DNA of 64,000 nt from an uncultured Prevotellaceae bacterium (lineage in GTDB: Bacteria > Bacteroidota > Bacteroidia > Bacteroidales > Bacteroidaceae), in the NCBI GenBank assembly GCA_900316285.1, contig ONCG01000010.1, positions 36,159 to 100,158 on the forward strand. The letters are read 5' to 3'. Both the position numbers and the translations under genes were made by a program. The notes under the pieces were generated by a model, which saw only the letters and a program-made list of their open reading frames with translations, made no database searches and was not told the DNA's origin. Positions 17,991-27,617 of this stretch are shown here, in pieces (within the stretch, counting starts at the first letter, position 1; each line of letters opens with the position of its first letter).

Positions 17991-18022
17991 CAAAGATAAC
18001 ATATTTTGTGAAATGCACCAAA
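17991..18022 (-). promoter_or_regulatory. Promoter of the HTCS gene
   Basis: On the minus strand TTTG (18022-18019) and TATCTTTG (17998-17991), spacing 20 bp, about 60 bp before the start codon. Confidence 0.75.
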
Positions 18023-18085
18023 AATTTTGTTACATTTCGTAAAACCTCTGTTACAAAAAATCGTATCTGTTTGGGGTTTTCTTCG

Positions 18086-18093
18086 TAACTTTG
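18086..18093 (+). promoter_or_regulatory. -7 box of the GH43 pair
   Basis: TAACTTTG, placing the transcript start near 18100. This rules out an in-frame start codon at 18091 and supports the ATG at 18118. The -33 half is weak, as expected for an activator-dependent promoter. Confidence 0.65.
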
Positions 18094-18117
18094 CCGAAGT
18101 ATTATTTTTTACGTTTT

Positions 18118-20244
18118 ATGATGAAAAAGATTGCTACTATCGTCTTGTTGCTCAGCACGTTTTCGCTTGCGGCAACAGCCCAAAATCCGATTATCGGCCA
18201 CCTGTTCACCGCAGACCCCACGGCGCGTGTGTTCAACGGAAAGGTCTATCTCTATCCTTCGCACGACATCTTCCCACCGGAAGGACAGCGACAGGACTGG
18301 TTCTGCATGGAAGACTACCACGTGTTCTCGTCGGAGAACCTCACCGACTGGACCGATCACGGTGTGATTGTCACCCAGAACAAAGTTCCTTGGGTGAGGC
18401 CAAACTCTTATTCCATGTGGGCACCCGACTGCGTCGAGCGCAATGGTAAGTATTATTTCTATTTCCCGTCGGCACCCAAAGACGGTCGAGGCTTTGGTAT
18501 CGGTGTAGCCATCGCCGACAGCCCGGAAGGACCGTTCGTTCCCGAGCCGGAGCCCATCAAGGGCATTAGCGGCATCGATCCTTGTGTGCTTCAGGCTTCC
18601 GACGGCAATGCCTACATTTTCTGGGGTGCAGGCCGTTGTGCCAAGCTGAAGCCCAATATGAAGGAATTGGCCGACGACACGCCGAAGGAGAAAGTGAAAT
18701 GGGGCGAGCGCGAGTTTGAGATGTATGGCGTGAACTGCCTGAAAGACCTGCCCAATCGCCAGGCTGAAGGTCCGTTTGCCTTCGAGTATAACGGCAACTA
18801 TTACCTCACCTATCCTTACGTGAGGGAGAATACAGAGGTGCTCGGATATGCTATGAGCAAGAATCCGATGGGACCCTACGAATACAAAGGGCTGATCATG
18901 GCTGAGCACGAAAATGGCTGCTGGACCAACCACCACAGCATCGTCAACTACAAAGGGCAGTGGTATCTGTTCTATCACCAGAACGCTTTCTCGCCCCGCG
19001 ACGACAAGCGCCGTTCGGTACAGATTGAGAAGCTGTATTTCAATCCCGACGGTACTATTCAGGAGGTGAAGAAGACGATGCGTGGCGTGGGTGTCAACAA
19101 GGCCACCGAGAAGATTCAGATTGACCGCTACAGCACAGCCTCTGCGGATGTTACTACGGCGCTGATCGACACGGTGAACACCTTCCGCAGCTTCCAGGCC
19201 ACGCTGCCCGCAAAAGGCAGTTGGCTGAAATACACCGACGTTGACTTCAGCTGCATCAAGGACGGCTATATCGTCCTGAATGCCAAGGCTGCCGACGACA
19301 CCGAGTTCTGCATTCGCGAGAAAGACGCGAAGGGAAAGGTCATCGCTCGCTTCAAGATGACGGTGCGTCCGCCAGAACCTCCTGCTGGTGCAGCCGCTAA
19401 TCCGATGATGGCTCGCTTCCGCCGCGACCTGCGCAACCAGTGGCTCACACAGACGGCTGCGCTGGAATATACGCCGAAGAGCATTACCGACCTCGTCATC
19501 ACCAATGAGGGTAGTGGTGCGCTGTCGGTAGACTGGGTGCAGTTCAAGAACCGTCCCGACTACTTCTCGCCTGTGGCTGCCAAGGCTCCCGCCGCTAAGC
19601 CCGACGAAGAGGGCTTCATCCGCCGCTGGATGTTGCTAGAGCCTATCGACAAGCCGAATAGCGGAAACACCGTGTTCACCGACAGCTATCTGCGCGAACA
19701 TTTCAACCGCGAGTATTTCAAGGGTCAGCAGACCATTCTGCCGAAGGACGGCCAGAAGGTGACGGCTGTGTTCAAGCAGGAGCAGGCGCCTGCCGGCTTC
19801 GGTCGCGGTGCGCAGCAGATGCCTGAAGGCCCGCAGGTGAAGACGGTGAAGCAGACGCTCACCTGGCACGCTCTGGATAGCAATATGTTCAACGTGAAAC
19901 TCTTCCGCTTCGCTGAAAAATGGGGAGAGAAGGTCTATGGTGTGCTGTTCTGGGCGGTGACCATCATCGACTGCCCAGAGGATATAGAGAACGTCCGTTT
20001 GGCCGTTGGCAGCAACTCCGCTTCGATGTGGTGGCTCAACGGCGAGGAAGCCCTGCTGCTCAGCGGTGACCGTCGTATGGTGAAAGACGATGCGATGTCG
20101 CCGCGCCTCACGCTGAAGAAGGGCCGCAACGTCTTGCGCGGTGCCGTCATCAACGGCCCGGGCATGAGCGACTTCTGCGTGCGCTTCATCGACGAGAAGG
20201 GACAGCCGGTAACGAACTATCAGGTGTCGGTGCCCTCGAAGTAA
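18118..20244 (+). CDS. GH43 family glycosidase (beta-xylosidase / arabinofuranosidase type), secreted
   Basis: 708 residues from ATG 18118 (or the next ATG, 18121). Signal peptide MKKIATIVLLLSTFSLAATA. GH43 five-bladed propeller with general base Asp in TADPTARVF (about D33), pKa-tuning Asp in GIDPCVL (about D154) and acid Glu in AEGPFAF (about E217). After about residue 315 a CBM6-like beta-sandwich (TVNTFRSFQATLPAKGSWLKY) follows, then a second beta-rich module with MWWLNGEEALLLSGDRR. GH43 enzymes act on xylosyl or arabinosyl linkages; the neighbouring GH10-esterase favours arabinoxylan. First gene of a two-gene unit, 52 bp before the next GH43, divergent from the HTCS. Confidence 0.9.
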   Translation: MMKKIATIVLLLSTFSLAATAQNPIIGHLFTADPTARVFNGKVYLYPSHDIFPPEGQRQDWFCMEDYHVFSSENLTDWTDHGVIVTQNKVPWVRPNSYSMWAPDCVERNGKYYFYFPSAPKDGRGFGIGVAIADSPEGPFVPEPEPIKGISGIDPCVLQASDGNAYIFWGAGRCAKLKPNMKELADDTPKEKVKWGEREFEMYGVNCLKDLPNRQAEGPFAFEYNGNYYLTYPYVRENTEVLGYAMSKNPMGPYEYKGLIMAEHENGCWTNHHSIVNYKGQWYLFYHQNAFSPRDDKRRSVQIEKLYFNPDGTIQEVKKTMRGVGVNKATEKIQIDRYSTASADVTTALIDTVNTFRSFQATLPAKGSWLKYTDVDFSCIKDGYIVLNAKAADDTEFCIREKDAKGKVIARFKMTVRPPEPPAGAAANPMMARFRRDLRNQWLTQTAALEYTPKSITDLVITNEGSGALSVDWVQFKNRPDYFSPVAAKAPAAKPDEEGFIRRWMLLEPIDKPNSGNTVFTDSYLREHFNREYFKGQQTILPKDGQKVTAVFKQEQAPAGFGRGAQQMPEGPQVKTVKQTLTWHALDSNMFNVKLFRFAEKWGEKVYGVLFWAVTIIDCPEDIENVRLAVGSNSASMWWLNGEEALLLSGDRRMVKDDAMSPRLTLKKGRNVLRGAVINGPGMSDFCVRFIDEKGQPVTNYQVSVPSK

Positions 20245-20296
20245 AATACGATATAACGGAACAACAAAAATAACGACAAAACGAATTCTGAAGATT

Positions 20297-21757
20297 ATGA
20301 AGACAAAATATTTGTTCGGACTGTCAGTAGCCATTTATCTGTTGTCAAGTAACCCAGTGAAGGCACAAGTGGGCGAGCCTTATATTCACGACCCGTCGAC
20401 CATCGCCGAGTGCGAGGGTAAGTACTACACTTTCGGAACCGGTGGCGGAGGTCTTATCAGCGAGAACGGCTGGAGCTGGCACGGTGGTGCCGATCGCCCG
20501 GGAGGAGGTGCAGCACCCGACGTGCTGAAGATTGGCGACCGCTATCTCTGCATCTATGGTGCCACGGGTGGTGGTCTGGGTGGCGGCCACAACGGTCGTA
20601 TCCTCACCATGTGGAACAAGACGCTCGACCCGAAGAGTCCCGATTTCAAGTGGACGGCGGCTGTGGAGGTGTGCAGTAGCGACGGTATGGAAGATCAGGA
20701 TGCCATTGACCCGGGTCTGCTCCTCGACCCGACCACAGGTCGCCTCTGGGCCAGCTATGGCACTTATTTCGGTACGATCCGTCTTATTGAGCTTGACCCG
20801 ACGACCGGCTTCCGTGTGGCTGGAAACAAGGAGAAAGATATCGCTATAGACTGTGAGGCCACCGACCTCATCTATCGTAACGGCTGGTACTATTTGCTCG
20901 GCACGCACGGCACTTGCTGCGATGGTGTGAACTCGACGTACAACATCGTGGTGGGCCGCTCGCGTAGCGTTGAGGGTCCATATATAGATAATGTGGGTCG
21001 CGATATGTATCACGGTGGCGGTCGTATGGTCATCGCTGCCGGCGACCGTAAGACCGGCCCCGGACACTTCGGACGTACCATCATCGACGAAGGCGTTGAG
21101 ATTATGTCGTGTCACTTCGAGGCCGACTTCGACCTGAGTGGCCGTTCCACGCTGGGCATTCGTCCGCTGCTCTGGAAGAACGACTGGCCGTATGCCGGCA
21201 ATCAGATCAAGGAAGGCACCTATGCTATTCTCTCTGAGCGTCGCGGCTACTCGCTGGAATTGGCTGTGGACTTCGTGCGTATGACGCAGGAGCGTCAGGG
21301 ATGGTTCAATCGCGAGCAGATGCAGCAGCCTGTGAAGCCTGTGGCTAATCAGACGCTCGCCGATGTGCAGGGCAAGTGGCCCGAGGGTGAGATTGCTGTG
21401 CGCTGCAGCGACTACATGTTCCGTCCGTGGCAGCGTTGGCAGGTAGTGCCCGTTCCTGAGCGTGGAGGCACCATCTGTGGACCGCTCTACGTAATTCGTA
21501 TCGAGGGCACCAATCGTGCGCTCACCGCTACTGATAAGCTGGAGGTTACAACGCAGCAACTCGCCGACCGCGATGAGCAGCTCTGGCGCATCGAACAGCT
21601 CACCGATGGTACCTTCCGCATCATGCCTTATGTCATTCCTGGACAGGAGGGCAAGAACCAGAAGTATTGCCTCTATTCGGCTGGCGATAGCACGCCCACG
21701 CTGGCTCCCTACGACTTTAGCAGCGACAATTCCAAGTGGAATTTCTCCAAAGAGTAA
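20297..21757 (+). CDS. GH43 family enzyme, arabinanase-like, secreted
   Basis: 486 residues with signal peptide MKTKYLFGLSVAIYLLSSNP...KA. Catalytic triad candidates: Asp in IHDPSTI (D32), Asp in DAIDPGLLLD (about D138) and Glu in DCEATDLIY (about E187). The motif GWYYLLGTHGTCCDGVNSTYNIVVGRS is the arrangement seen in GH43 endo/exo-arabinanases. The C-terminal ~130 residues (WQRWQVVPVPE, YVIRIEGTNRAL, YCLYSAG) look like a beta-trefoil or other small sugar-binding module. Second gene after the GH43 at 18118, ended by a hairpin terminator. Activity on alpha-1,5-arabinan is probable, not proven. Confidence 0.85.
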   Translation: MKTKYLFGLSVAIYLLSSNPVKAQVGEPYIHDPSTIAECEGKYYTFGTGGGGLISENGWSWHGGADRPGGGAAPDVLKIGDRYLCIYGATGGGLGGGHNGRILTMWNKTLDPKSPDFKWTAAVEVCSSDGMEDQDAIDPGLLLDPTTGRLWASYGTYFGTIRLIELDPTTGFRVAGNKEKDIAIDCEATDLIYRNGWYYLLGTHGTCCDGVNSTYNIVVGRSRSVEGPYIDNVGRDMYHGGGRMVIAAGDRKTGPGHFGRTIIDEGVEIMSCHFEADFDLSGRSTLGIRPLLWKNDWPYAGNQIKEGTYAILSERRGYSLELAVDFVRMTQERQGWFNREQMQQPVKPVANQTLADVQGKWPEGEIAVRCSDYMFRPWQRWQVVPVPERGGTICGPLYVIRIEGTNRALTATDKLEVTTQQLADRDEQLWRIEQLTDGTFRIMPYVIPGQEGKNQKYCLYSAGDSTPTLAPYDFSSDNSKWNFSKE

Positions 21758-21845
21758 CGTCGTTTCAATCGTTCCGCATACGGTAGGGAAGTCTGCCGCG
21801 CGATGCGCGAAGTTAAAAGTTAAAAGTGAAAAGTGAAAAATAAGC

Positions 21846-21881
21846 AACAAGAGTGTGCAGCAATGTGCACTCTTTTTGTTG
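21846..21881 (+). terminator. Rho-independent terminator after the GH43 pair
   Basis: AGAGTG (21850-21855) pairs with CACTCT (21868-21873), followed by a T-rich stretch; the outer CAACA/TGTTG can extend the stem. Confidence 0.6.
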
Positions 21882-21894
21882 AGCCACGCGCCAA

Positions 21895-21929
21895 CGGTAG
21901 GGGCAGACCCCCGTGTCTGCCCGTTTTTT
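21895..21929. repeat. Type B palindromic element followed by a T-run
   Basis: GTAGGGGCAGACCC-CCGTG-TCTGCCC and then TTTTTT, so it could double as a terminator on the plus strand. Confidence 0.75.
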
Positions 21930-21973
21930 CGGAAATGATATTGTCACAAAAAATAACACAAGATATGGTTTAA

Positions 21974-22002
21974 GCGGGCAGACACGGGAGTCTGCCCCTA
22001 CG
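21974..22002. repeat. Type B palindromic element, opposite orientation
   Basis: GCGGGCAGACACGGGAGTCT... followed by GCCCCTAC. It forms a pair with the element at 21895 in inverse orientation. Confidence 0.75.
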
Positions 22003-22013
22003 GTTGTAGGCAA

Positions 22014-22086
22014 TGTAGGGACGCGGCGTGCCGCGTTACTGGTGGGGAAAACAGGATCCAGTAACGCGGCACGCCGCGTCCCTACA
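22014..22086. repeat. Type A palindromic element, perfect 29-bp arms
   Basis: Arms 22014-22042 and 22058-22086 are perfect reverse complements (TGTAGGGACGCGGCGTGCCG at the outer end) with a 15-bp spacer. Lies directly at the 3' end of the CotH gene. Other copies at 31843 and 35018, half a copy at 60059. Confidence 0.95.
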
Positions 22087-22094
22087 TCAACAAA

Positions 22095-23804
22095 TTAAAA
22101 CGGATTGTGGAATGGGAAACCGCCGTTGAATTGTGGCATTTTGATTTCTTTTGGAATCTGGATGTGTGGCTCCCAGTCTTTGTCAAATCGTTCGATGTTG
22201 CGATCAAGGAATGCAAGCCGATTGGCGAGCCACTCTTTCAGCGTGGCGATCTCCTCGTCGTAGGAACTAACGCGATAGGCCGCAAACCAGCTGATGGCAT
22301 TTCCACCGAATCCGTCCATCATTGGGAATCCACCACCCATCATCGGGAATCCTCCCATCGGCGGGAAACCGCCGGGAAATGCTGGAATAGAATCAGGCAT
22401 CTGGAACCCTTTAGACAGAGAAATGGAATCCGGCATGTGGAATCCTCCCATCATCGGGAATCCACCCATTGGTGGGAAACCACCAGGAAATGCTTGAATG
22501 GAGTCCGGCATATGGAACCCTTCGGGCATCTTGAACCCTTCGGGCATATGGAAATCTCCCATCGGCGGAAAACCGAAAGCAGGTGGAGTAGGGGTTTGCC
22601 CTTTCTCTTCTTCTGAGACCAGCAGCTCAGGGTATTTCTCGAAGTGGCGGGCGATATATGGGGCCAATAGCTTAGCGTGCTGGTCGATGTAGCTATTAAT
22701 GGATTTGTTGCTCAGCACCCCTTTTCGCAAAGCCTTGTAGCGCATTTTTACTGCTTTTCGGAAGGCAGGGTCCTGCAGCAGCCGTTGCCAAAAGGCTGGT
22801 GTGGGCTGCGTGTTTCCACCCTCGAAGCACCACGCTTCCGGATTATTGGCATTGCAGAAATTGCAATTGCCATAAGCGAGGTTATAATCCCACACGGGTC
22901 CTGCCACGAGTTTGCCGCCCGTGCCGTCGGCATGTAGCTTCTCCTTGTAGAAATAAGCGCTACGCTTGTATCCATCGGCATTCAGGCTAAGCTCCGTATG
23001 GATGAAGTAGTCTACGAACGAGGGCACATCAATAAAGTGTGCGTAGCCGCGCTGCGGATCGGCGAAATCGTCCGACTGAATCACCAATTCCATCGAGTCT
23101 ACAAACTGTTCGATATAGGCCAGTTGCTCGGGCTGTAGCTTCTTCTTTTTCGGATAGATGCACGACCAAGTGATCTGACTCGTCATGATTCCCTCCCCGA
23201 TGCCAGGCACCTTCGAAGGGAAGGTTGCGTCTTCCTCGTCGTAGGTGTCGATGCGCAGGATATAGCCACCCGTCACATCACGTCCCGCAATATCACTCTT
23301 CTTTAGTTTCGCGATGTCCACACGCATGGAGTCGCGCTTGATGGCTTCCGAAAGGATATAGATGCCGCGATAGTCACCGTTCAGCGTCAGCTCTACCATT
23401 CGTGTGCGTGGGGCCCAGTGTCCCATATCGCGCCACAACTGGAACGCCAGTGGGTCGCGAACGGCCGACACGTCGTTATAAGGAGCCAACAGCACCCAGT
23501 CGCTATGAGCGGGCATACCAAGGAGCGACGCCTCAACGTCTTTTCCACTCTCGTCGCGCAGTTCGATGGTGTATTTCTTCTGATTGAACGACAACGAGCT
23601 GTTCCCTCTCAGTTTGATGCCGATAGGTCCCTCGTAGCCGTCGGCCTTCATGTGGGCTGTCACTTTCTGCTGAGGATTCAGCGTGGCCTCTGCCGTGATG
23701 CTAATCTGCTCCACGGTGGAAGTAGCCTTCCTTTTCGTTTGTGCCTGTCCCGATAATGTAACAAGGACAAGCATAAGAGATATGATACATTTCTTTCCCA
23801 TCAT
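22095..23804 (-). CDS. CotH-family (spore-coat-kinase-like) secreted protein with a Met/Phe/Gly/Pro repeat insertion
   Basis: 569 residues with signal peptide (KKCIISLMLVLVTLSGQAQ). CotH features: IGIKLRGNSSLSFNQKKYTIEL, WVLLAPYNDVSAVRDPLAFQL, ELTLNGDYRGIYILSEAIKRD and GPVWDYNLAYGN. CotH proteins include atypical protein kinases in spore formers; Bacteroidetes members are extracellular and of unknown role. Between YPELLVSEEEKG (about 400) and ISWFAAYRVSSYDEEI (about 510) lies about 100 residues of repeats of FPPMGGFPMMGG, HMPDSI and FPGGF type, absent from normal CotH domains. It sits on the opposite strand between the GH43 pair and SusC, so co-regulation with the PUL is not shown. Confidence 0.85.
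   Translation of the reverse strand: MMGKKCIISLMLVLVTLSGQAQTKRKATSTVEQISITAEATLNPQQKVTAHMKADGYEGPIGIKLRGNSSLSFNQKKYTIELRDESGKDVEASLLGMPAHSDWVLLAPYNDVSAVRDPLAFQLWRDMGHWAPRTRMVELTLNGDYRGIYILSEAIKRDSMRVDIAKLKKSDIAGRDVTGGYILRIDTYDEEDATFPSKVPGIGEGIMTSQITWSCIYPKKKKLQPEQLAYIEQFVDSMELVIQSDDFADPQRGYAHFIDVPSFVDYFIHTELSLNADGYKRSAYFYKEKLHADGTGGKLVAGPVWDYNLAYGNCNFCNANNPEAWCFEGGNTQPTPAFWQRLLQDPAFRKAVKMRYKALRKGVLSNKSINSYIDQHAKLLAPYIARHFEKYPELLVSEEEKGQTPTPPAFGFPPMGDFHMPEGFKMPEGFHMPDSIQAFPGGFPPMGGFPMMGGFHMPDSISLSKGFQMPDSIPAFPGGFPPMGGFPMMGGGFPMMDGFGGNAISWFAAYRVSSYDEEIATLKEWLANRLAFLDRNIERFDKDWEPHIQIPKEIKMPQFNGGFPFHNPF
22290..22580. repeat. Coding tandem repeat inside the CotH gene
   Basis: DNA words such as GGGAATCCACC, CCACCCATCATCGGGAATCC and GGCATATGGAACCCTTC recur several times; two long segments (about 22320-22400 and 22440-22510) are near copies. 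Confidence 0.85.
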
Positions 23805-23820
23805 TCGTCGGTTTGTCGTG

Positions 23821-23828
23821 CAAAGGTA
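23821..23828 (-). promoter_or_regulatory. -7 box of the CotH gene
   Basis: TACCTTTG on the minus strand, 17 bp before the ATG codon. Confidence 0.55.
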
Positions 23829-24221
23829 GGCACTTTTTCTAAATTTGTTTCATTTTTGGTGGACAAATTTATGTCTGGAGTTGGATTTTTCTGCTTTTCT
23901 GACTGCGATGAATCATTTTTTAAAGTGTGGGCCTTAATAAAAACTTTTCGTAGAGTTTCAAAATGTTAATGATTTGTAACATCTGTTTCTTTGAGTTTCA
24001 AAATCAGAATTTTTTGCAACGCATCGTAAAATGAACATTTACAATTATAAATAATTTTGCAACGTCGAAATATCGTCCATCCGGTTAGCAAAATCATCCA
24101 ATGAGGCTGATCTGGTGCTCCATCGACAAAATATGTGCACGAGTTATTTATAATTAATGTGACCAAACCTAACTATTCAAATAATTATTTTAAAAGACGT
24201 TAAACAAAAACCAAGAGAACT
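23829..24221. other. Divergent regulatory region between CotH and SusC
   Basis: About 390 bp, AT-rich. A TAATTTTG box (24052-24059) would give SusC a leader of about 155 nt. The word TTTCAAAAT recurs at about 23947 and 23995. No coding frame seen; an antisense or leader RNA is possible but not supported. Confidence 0.5.
24052..24059 (+). promoter_or_regulatory. Candidate -7 box for the susC operon
   Basis: TAATTTTG with no good -33 match, compatible with an HTCS-activated promoter. Leader to the ATG of about 155 nt. Confidence 0.45.
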
Positions 24222-27200
24222 ATGAGTTTTTTAAAAGCTTTGGGGAAACCCTTCATGATGCTATTCCTGGTTAGCTGTCTGTCTTTGAGCGCATGGGCTC
24301 AGGGCACAGTGAAAGGAACTGTCGTCGATGAGAATGGAGAGCCCGTGGTTGGTGCCACGGTGCGAGTAAACGGCACTCAGGCAGGTTCGATTACCGACCT
24401 GAATGGTGCATTCAGTGTGTCTGCATCTCCGCAGGCTACGCTGAGCATTTCTTATGTTGGTTTCGAGCCGCAGCAAGTGCGTGTGGCTGGTCGCCAGCAG
24501 GTGAACGTCGTATTGAAGGAAGACGCTGCTACTTTGAAAGACGTGGTGGTTGTCGGTTACGGTACGATGAAGAAGAGCGACATCTCGGGATCTGTGGCCA
24601 CTGTCGACCAGGAAGCTGTGATGAAGCGTGTGCCCACGAACATCGGTCAGGCCCTGCAGGGTGCTGCTGCCGGTGTGCAGGTGTCGATGCAGGACGGTTC
24701 GCCTGACGGCAAGGCCGCCATCCGCATCCGTGGTATCGGTACCATCAATGGCGATGCTTCACCTCTTTATGTTGTAGACGGTGTGCAGGTTGGCACGAGT
24801 GCCGATTTCGTGAACCCCTCCGACATTGAGCGCATCGAGATTCTGAAAGACGCCTCGGCTACGGCCATCTACGGTTCGGCAGGTGCCAATGGTGTTGTGA
24901 TGATCACCACCAAGCACGGCTCGAAGGGTAAGACCAACATCAACATCACGGCCGATTTCGGTCTGCAGACTCTGCCCTACAAACTCGATGTGCTGAGCCT
25001 CGACGAGTATGCCAAGGCTATCAAGGAAGCTAAGGCTAATGATGGTTCGATGTTCATCAACCAGCTTTGGAATCGCGCCGACATGAAGGGCGTGAATGCC
25101 GTTGACTGGCAGAAGGAGATGACACGTGCAGCCCTGAGACAACAGTATGGCGCTTCGCTGAACGGCGGTAACGACAAGACGCAGTATAACCTCTCGATGG
25201 GTTGGCTCGATGTCGACGGCCTGGTTGTGAACACCAACTACAAGCGTTTCACCACTCGTGCGAACATCACATCTAAGGTGAACCGCTTCCTGGAGATTGG
25301 TGGCGACATCAACTACACCCACTCTGAAAACCACGGTTCGAACATGGGTCTGGGTAACAACCAGAACCTGTCGTCGCTGCGTGACTTTGCTTCACTCACC
25401 CCGACTTTGGACTACATGGACGAGAACGATCCCAACAAGCAACTTGTGAACGTGAACCTCGTGAACCCCGACGGCACCTATGGCTCGGGCTATCTGATGA
25501 CACCGAACAGCTGGGAGGGTAACACGTCGATAGGTGCCAACCCCTATGCTACGCAGATGGAGAACGCCGAGCGCGCCCGCAACGGCTTCGACCGCATCCA
25601 GACCACGGCCTTCATCGACCTGACCTTCCTGGACAACGACCATCACAAGCTCGACCTGCGCTCGCAGGGCACCTATACCTACTGGGGCAACAACAGCTCT
25701 GACTACACGGGTGGCCGCACGCGCTATAACCAGATCAACGGACAGTGGACGGAAGTGCTGCTGCCTTCAGGCTCCGACCAGAGCTACTCCTTCTCGCTGA
25801 ACAACAGCCACGGCTACAGCCTTGGCCTGCAGACCTACCTGACCTACCACCTCACCTATGGCATTCATGACCTGACGCTCATGGCTGGTAACGAGGTTGG
25901 CAAGTCGTGGGGACAGTGGATTGGCGGCAGCGCCCGAAAGTTCCCGTCGGTCATGAACCGCAGCTTCGCCCTGACTGAGGATCCCAACTCGAAGAGTGTG
26001 AACGGCGCCTACAATGGCGACGTGCACACCATCTCTTACTTCGCTCGTGCCAGCTACAGCCTGATGGACCGCTACATCGTGACCGGTACCATTCGTCGTG
26101 ACGGTAGCTCGAACTTCGGTAGCGGCAACCGCTGGGGTACCTTCCCCTCACTGGCAGGTGCATGGCGCATCTCTGAGGAGCCGTTCATGAAGGGCATTGA
26201 GGCTGTGAACAACCTGAAGCTGCGTCTCGGCTGGGGTCAGACCGGTAACGCTGGTAACATTGCTGGTAAGGGTGTCGCAGCCCTGAGCGGTGATGCTGCC
26301 TACGCCTTCTATGTAGGTGGCGGTGGTGTGTCTGGCTACTGGGGCAACCGCACGCGTGAGACTGGTTGGTTTGCTCCGCTGGTGGATACCAACCTGAAGT
26401 GGGAGACCACCGAGATGACCAACATCGGTATCGACTTTGCATTCCTCAACGACTGGGACATCACGCTCGACTACTTCGTGAAGAACACCAAGGACCTGCT
26501 GCTGGTTCAGCAGATTCGTCCGACCGCAGGTTTCACCTCTGTCTATACGAACTATGGTGAGATTCAGAACAAGGGCTTCGAGTTCGCCGTGGGCTATCAC
26601 AAGCAGTTCACAAAGGACTTCTCGTTCAACGCTCGCCTGACGGGCTCAACCATCAGCAACAAGGTGAAGAAGATGGGTGACCCGCTCTATAGCGAGGCTA
26701 CCGGTGGTAACAACGCCAACGCAGCAAGCGGCTTCGACGGCTCTCAGGTGGGTGCTGTGGATGGCAACGGTCACTGGGCACGCCACTCCATCTGTATGGA
26801 AGGCGAAGCAGTGGGCTCGTTCTACGGCTTCCTGACCGACGGTCTGATCAAGGACGCTGCCGACCTGGCTGAATACTCAAAACTGGTCGACGACTACTCG
26901 AAGGCCAACAACGAGCACCCGCTGGCCATTGGCGACGTGAAGTTCCGCGATGTGAACAACGACGGTAAGATCGACGACGACGACCGCGTGATCCTCGGCA
27001 ACGGCTTCCCCGCACTGAACTTTGGCTTGAACCTTGGTGCCTCCTATAAGGATTGGGACTTCAGCATTTATATGTATGGTGTACTGGGTCAGGACATCCT
27101 GTCGTACTCGGCCATGAAACTGAGCTCGATGACACAGCTCGACGACCAGACCACACCTAACATCCTGAGAGATGCCTACAACGATGCATTCCGCAATGGC

Positions 27201-27518
27201 GGTGGCACGCTGCCTCGCCTGTCAATCGGTGACTACGCTCGTAACACCCGTGTCAGCGACCTGTGGGTGAAGAACGGCGACTTCCTGCGCATTTCTAACA
27301 TTCAGGTTGGCTACACCCTGCCTAATGCCCTTTGCAACAAGCTGTCGGTTCAGAAAGCTCGTGTCTATGTAGGTGTCAGCAATCTGCTCACCATCTCTGG
27401 CTACAACAAGTATGGCGATCCCGAAGTTGGTACAGGTTCAATCCTGTTCCAGGGCCTCGACACAGGTCGTTATCCTATGCCTCGTACATTCATGGCTGGT
27501 TTGAACGTAACCTTCTAA
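24222..27518 (+). CDS. SusC/RagA-type TonB-dependent outer-membrane transporter
   Basis: 1098 residues. Signal peptide ending at about SAWAQG, then a CarboxypepD_reg-like domain (GTVKGTVVDENGEPVVGATV...LSISYVGFEPQ, residues 28-105), a TonB box region, the plug domain (SGSVATVDQEAV...ALQGAAAGVQV...IRIRGIGTINGDASPLYVVDGV) and the long beta-barrel ending in FMAGLNVTF, with the terminal aromatic residue typical of barrel proteins. The ADIERIEILKDASATAIYGS-like signature (here SDIERIEILKDASATAIYG) defines SusC. It imports oligosaccharides together with SusD, encoded 99 bp downstream. Substrate inferred from neighbouring GH43 and GH10-CE1 genes: arabinoxylan fragments. Confidence 0.97.
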   Translation: MSFLKALGKPFMMLFLVSCLSLSAWAQGTVKGTVVDENGEPVVGATVRVNGTQAGSITDLNGAFSVSASPQATLSISYVGFEPQQVRVAGRQQVNVVLKEDAATLKDVVVVGYGTMKKSDISGSVATVDQEAVMKRVPTNIGQALQGAAAGVQVSMQDGSPDGKAAIRIRGIGTINGDASPLYVVDGVQVGTSADFVNPSDIERIEILKDASATAIYGSAGANGVVMITTKHGSKGKTNINITADFGLQTLPYKLDVLSLDEYAKAIKEAKANDGSMFINQLWNRADMKGVNAVDWQKEMTRAALRQQYGASLNGGNDKTQYNLSMGWLDVDGLVVNTNYKRFTTRANITSKVNRFLEIGGDINYTHSENHGSNMGLGNNQNLSSLRDFASLTPTLDYMDENDPNKQLVNVNLVNPDGTYGSGYLMTPNSWEGNTSIGANPYATQMENAERARNGFDRIQTTAFIDLTFLDNDHHKLDLRSQGTYTYWGNNSSDYTGGRTRYNQINGQWTEVLLPSGSDQSYSFSLNNSHGYSLGLQTYLTYHLTYGIHDLTLMAGNEVGKSWGQWIGGSARKFPSVMNRSFALTEDPNSKSVNGAYNGDVHTISYFARASYSLMDRYIVTGTIRRDGSSNFGSGNRWGTFPSLAGAWRISEEPFMKGIEAVNNLKLRLGWGQTGNAGNIAGKGVAALSGDAAYAFYVGGGGVSGYWGNRTRETGWFAPLVDTNLKWETTEMTNIGIDFAFLNDWDITLDYFVKNTKDLLLVQQIRPTAGFTSVYTNYGEIQNKGFEFAVGYHKQFTKDFSFNARLTGSTISNKVKKMGDPLYSEATGGNNANAASGFDGSQVGAVDGNGHWARHSICMEGEAVGSFYGFLTDGLIKDAADLAEYSKLVDDYSKANNEHPLAIGDVKFRDVNNDGKIDDDDRVILGNGFPALNFGLNLGASYKDWDFSIYMYGVLGQDILSYSAMKLSSMTQLDDQTTPNILRDAYNDAFRNGGGTLPRLSIGDYARNTRVSDLWVKNGDFLRISNIQVGYTLPNALCNKLSVQKARVYVGVSNLLTISGYNKYGDPEVGTGSILFQGLDTGRYPMPRTFMAGLNVTF

Positions 27519-27617
27519 GCAAAGTACCAAAGGACCACGAGCTCTGCTCGCTTTCGTAGCGCAGCGGAGAAAGAACAAGGTAACAAAGTAACATAGTTAA
27601 TTAAGCAAAATAAAGAT

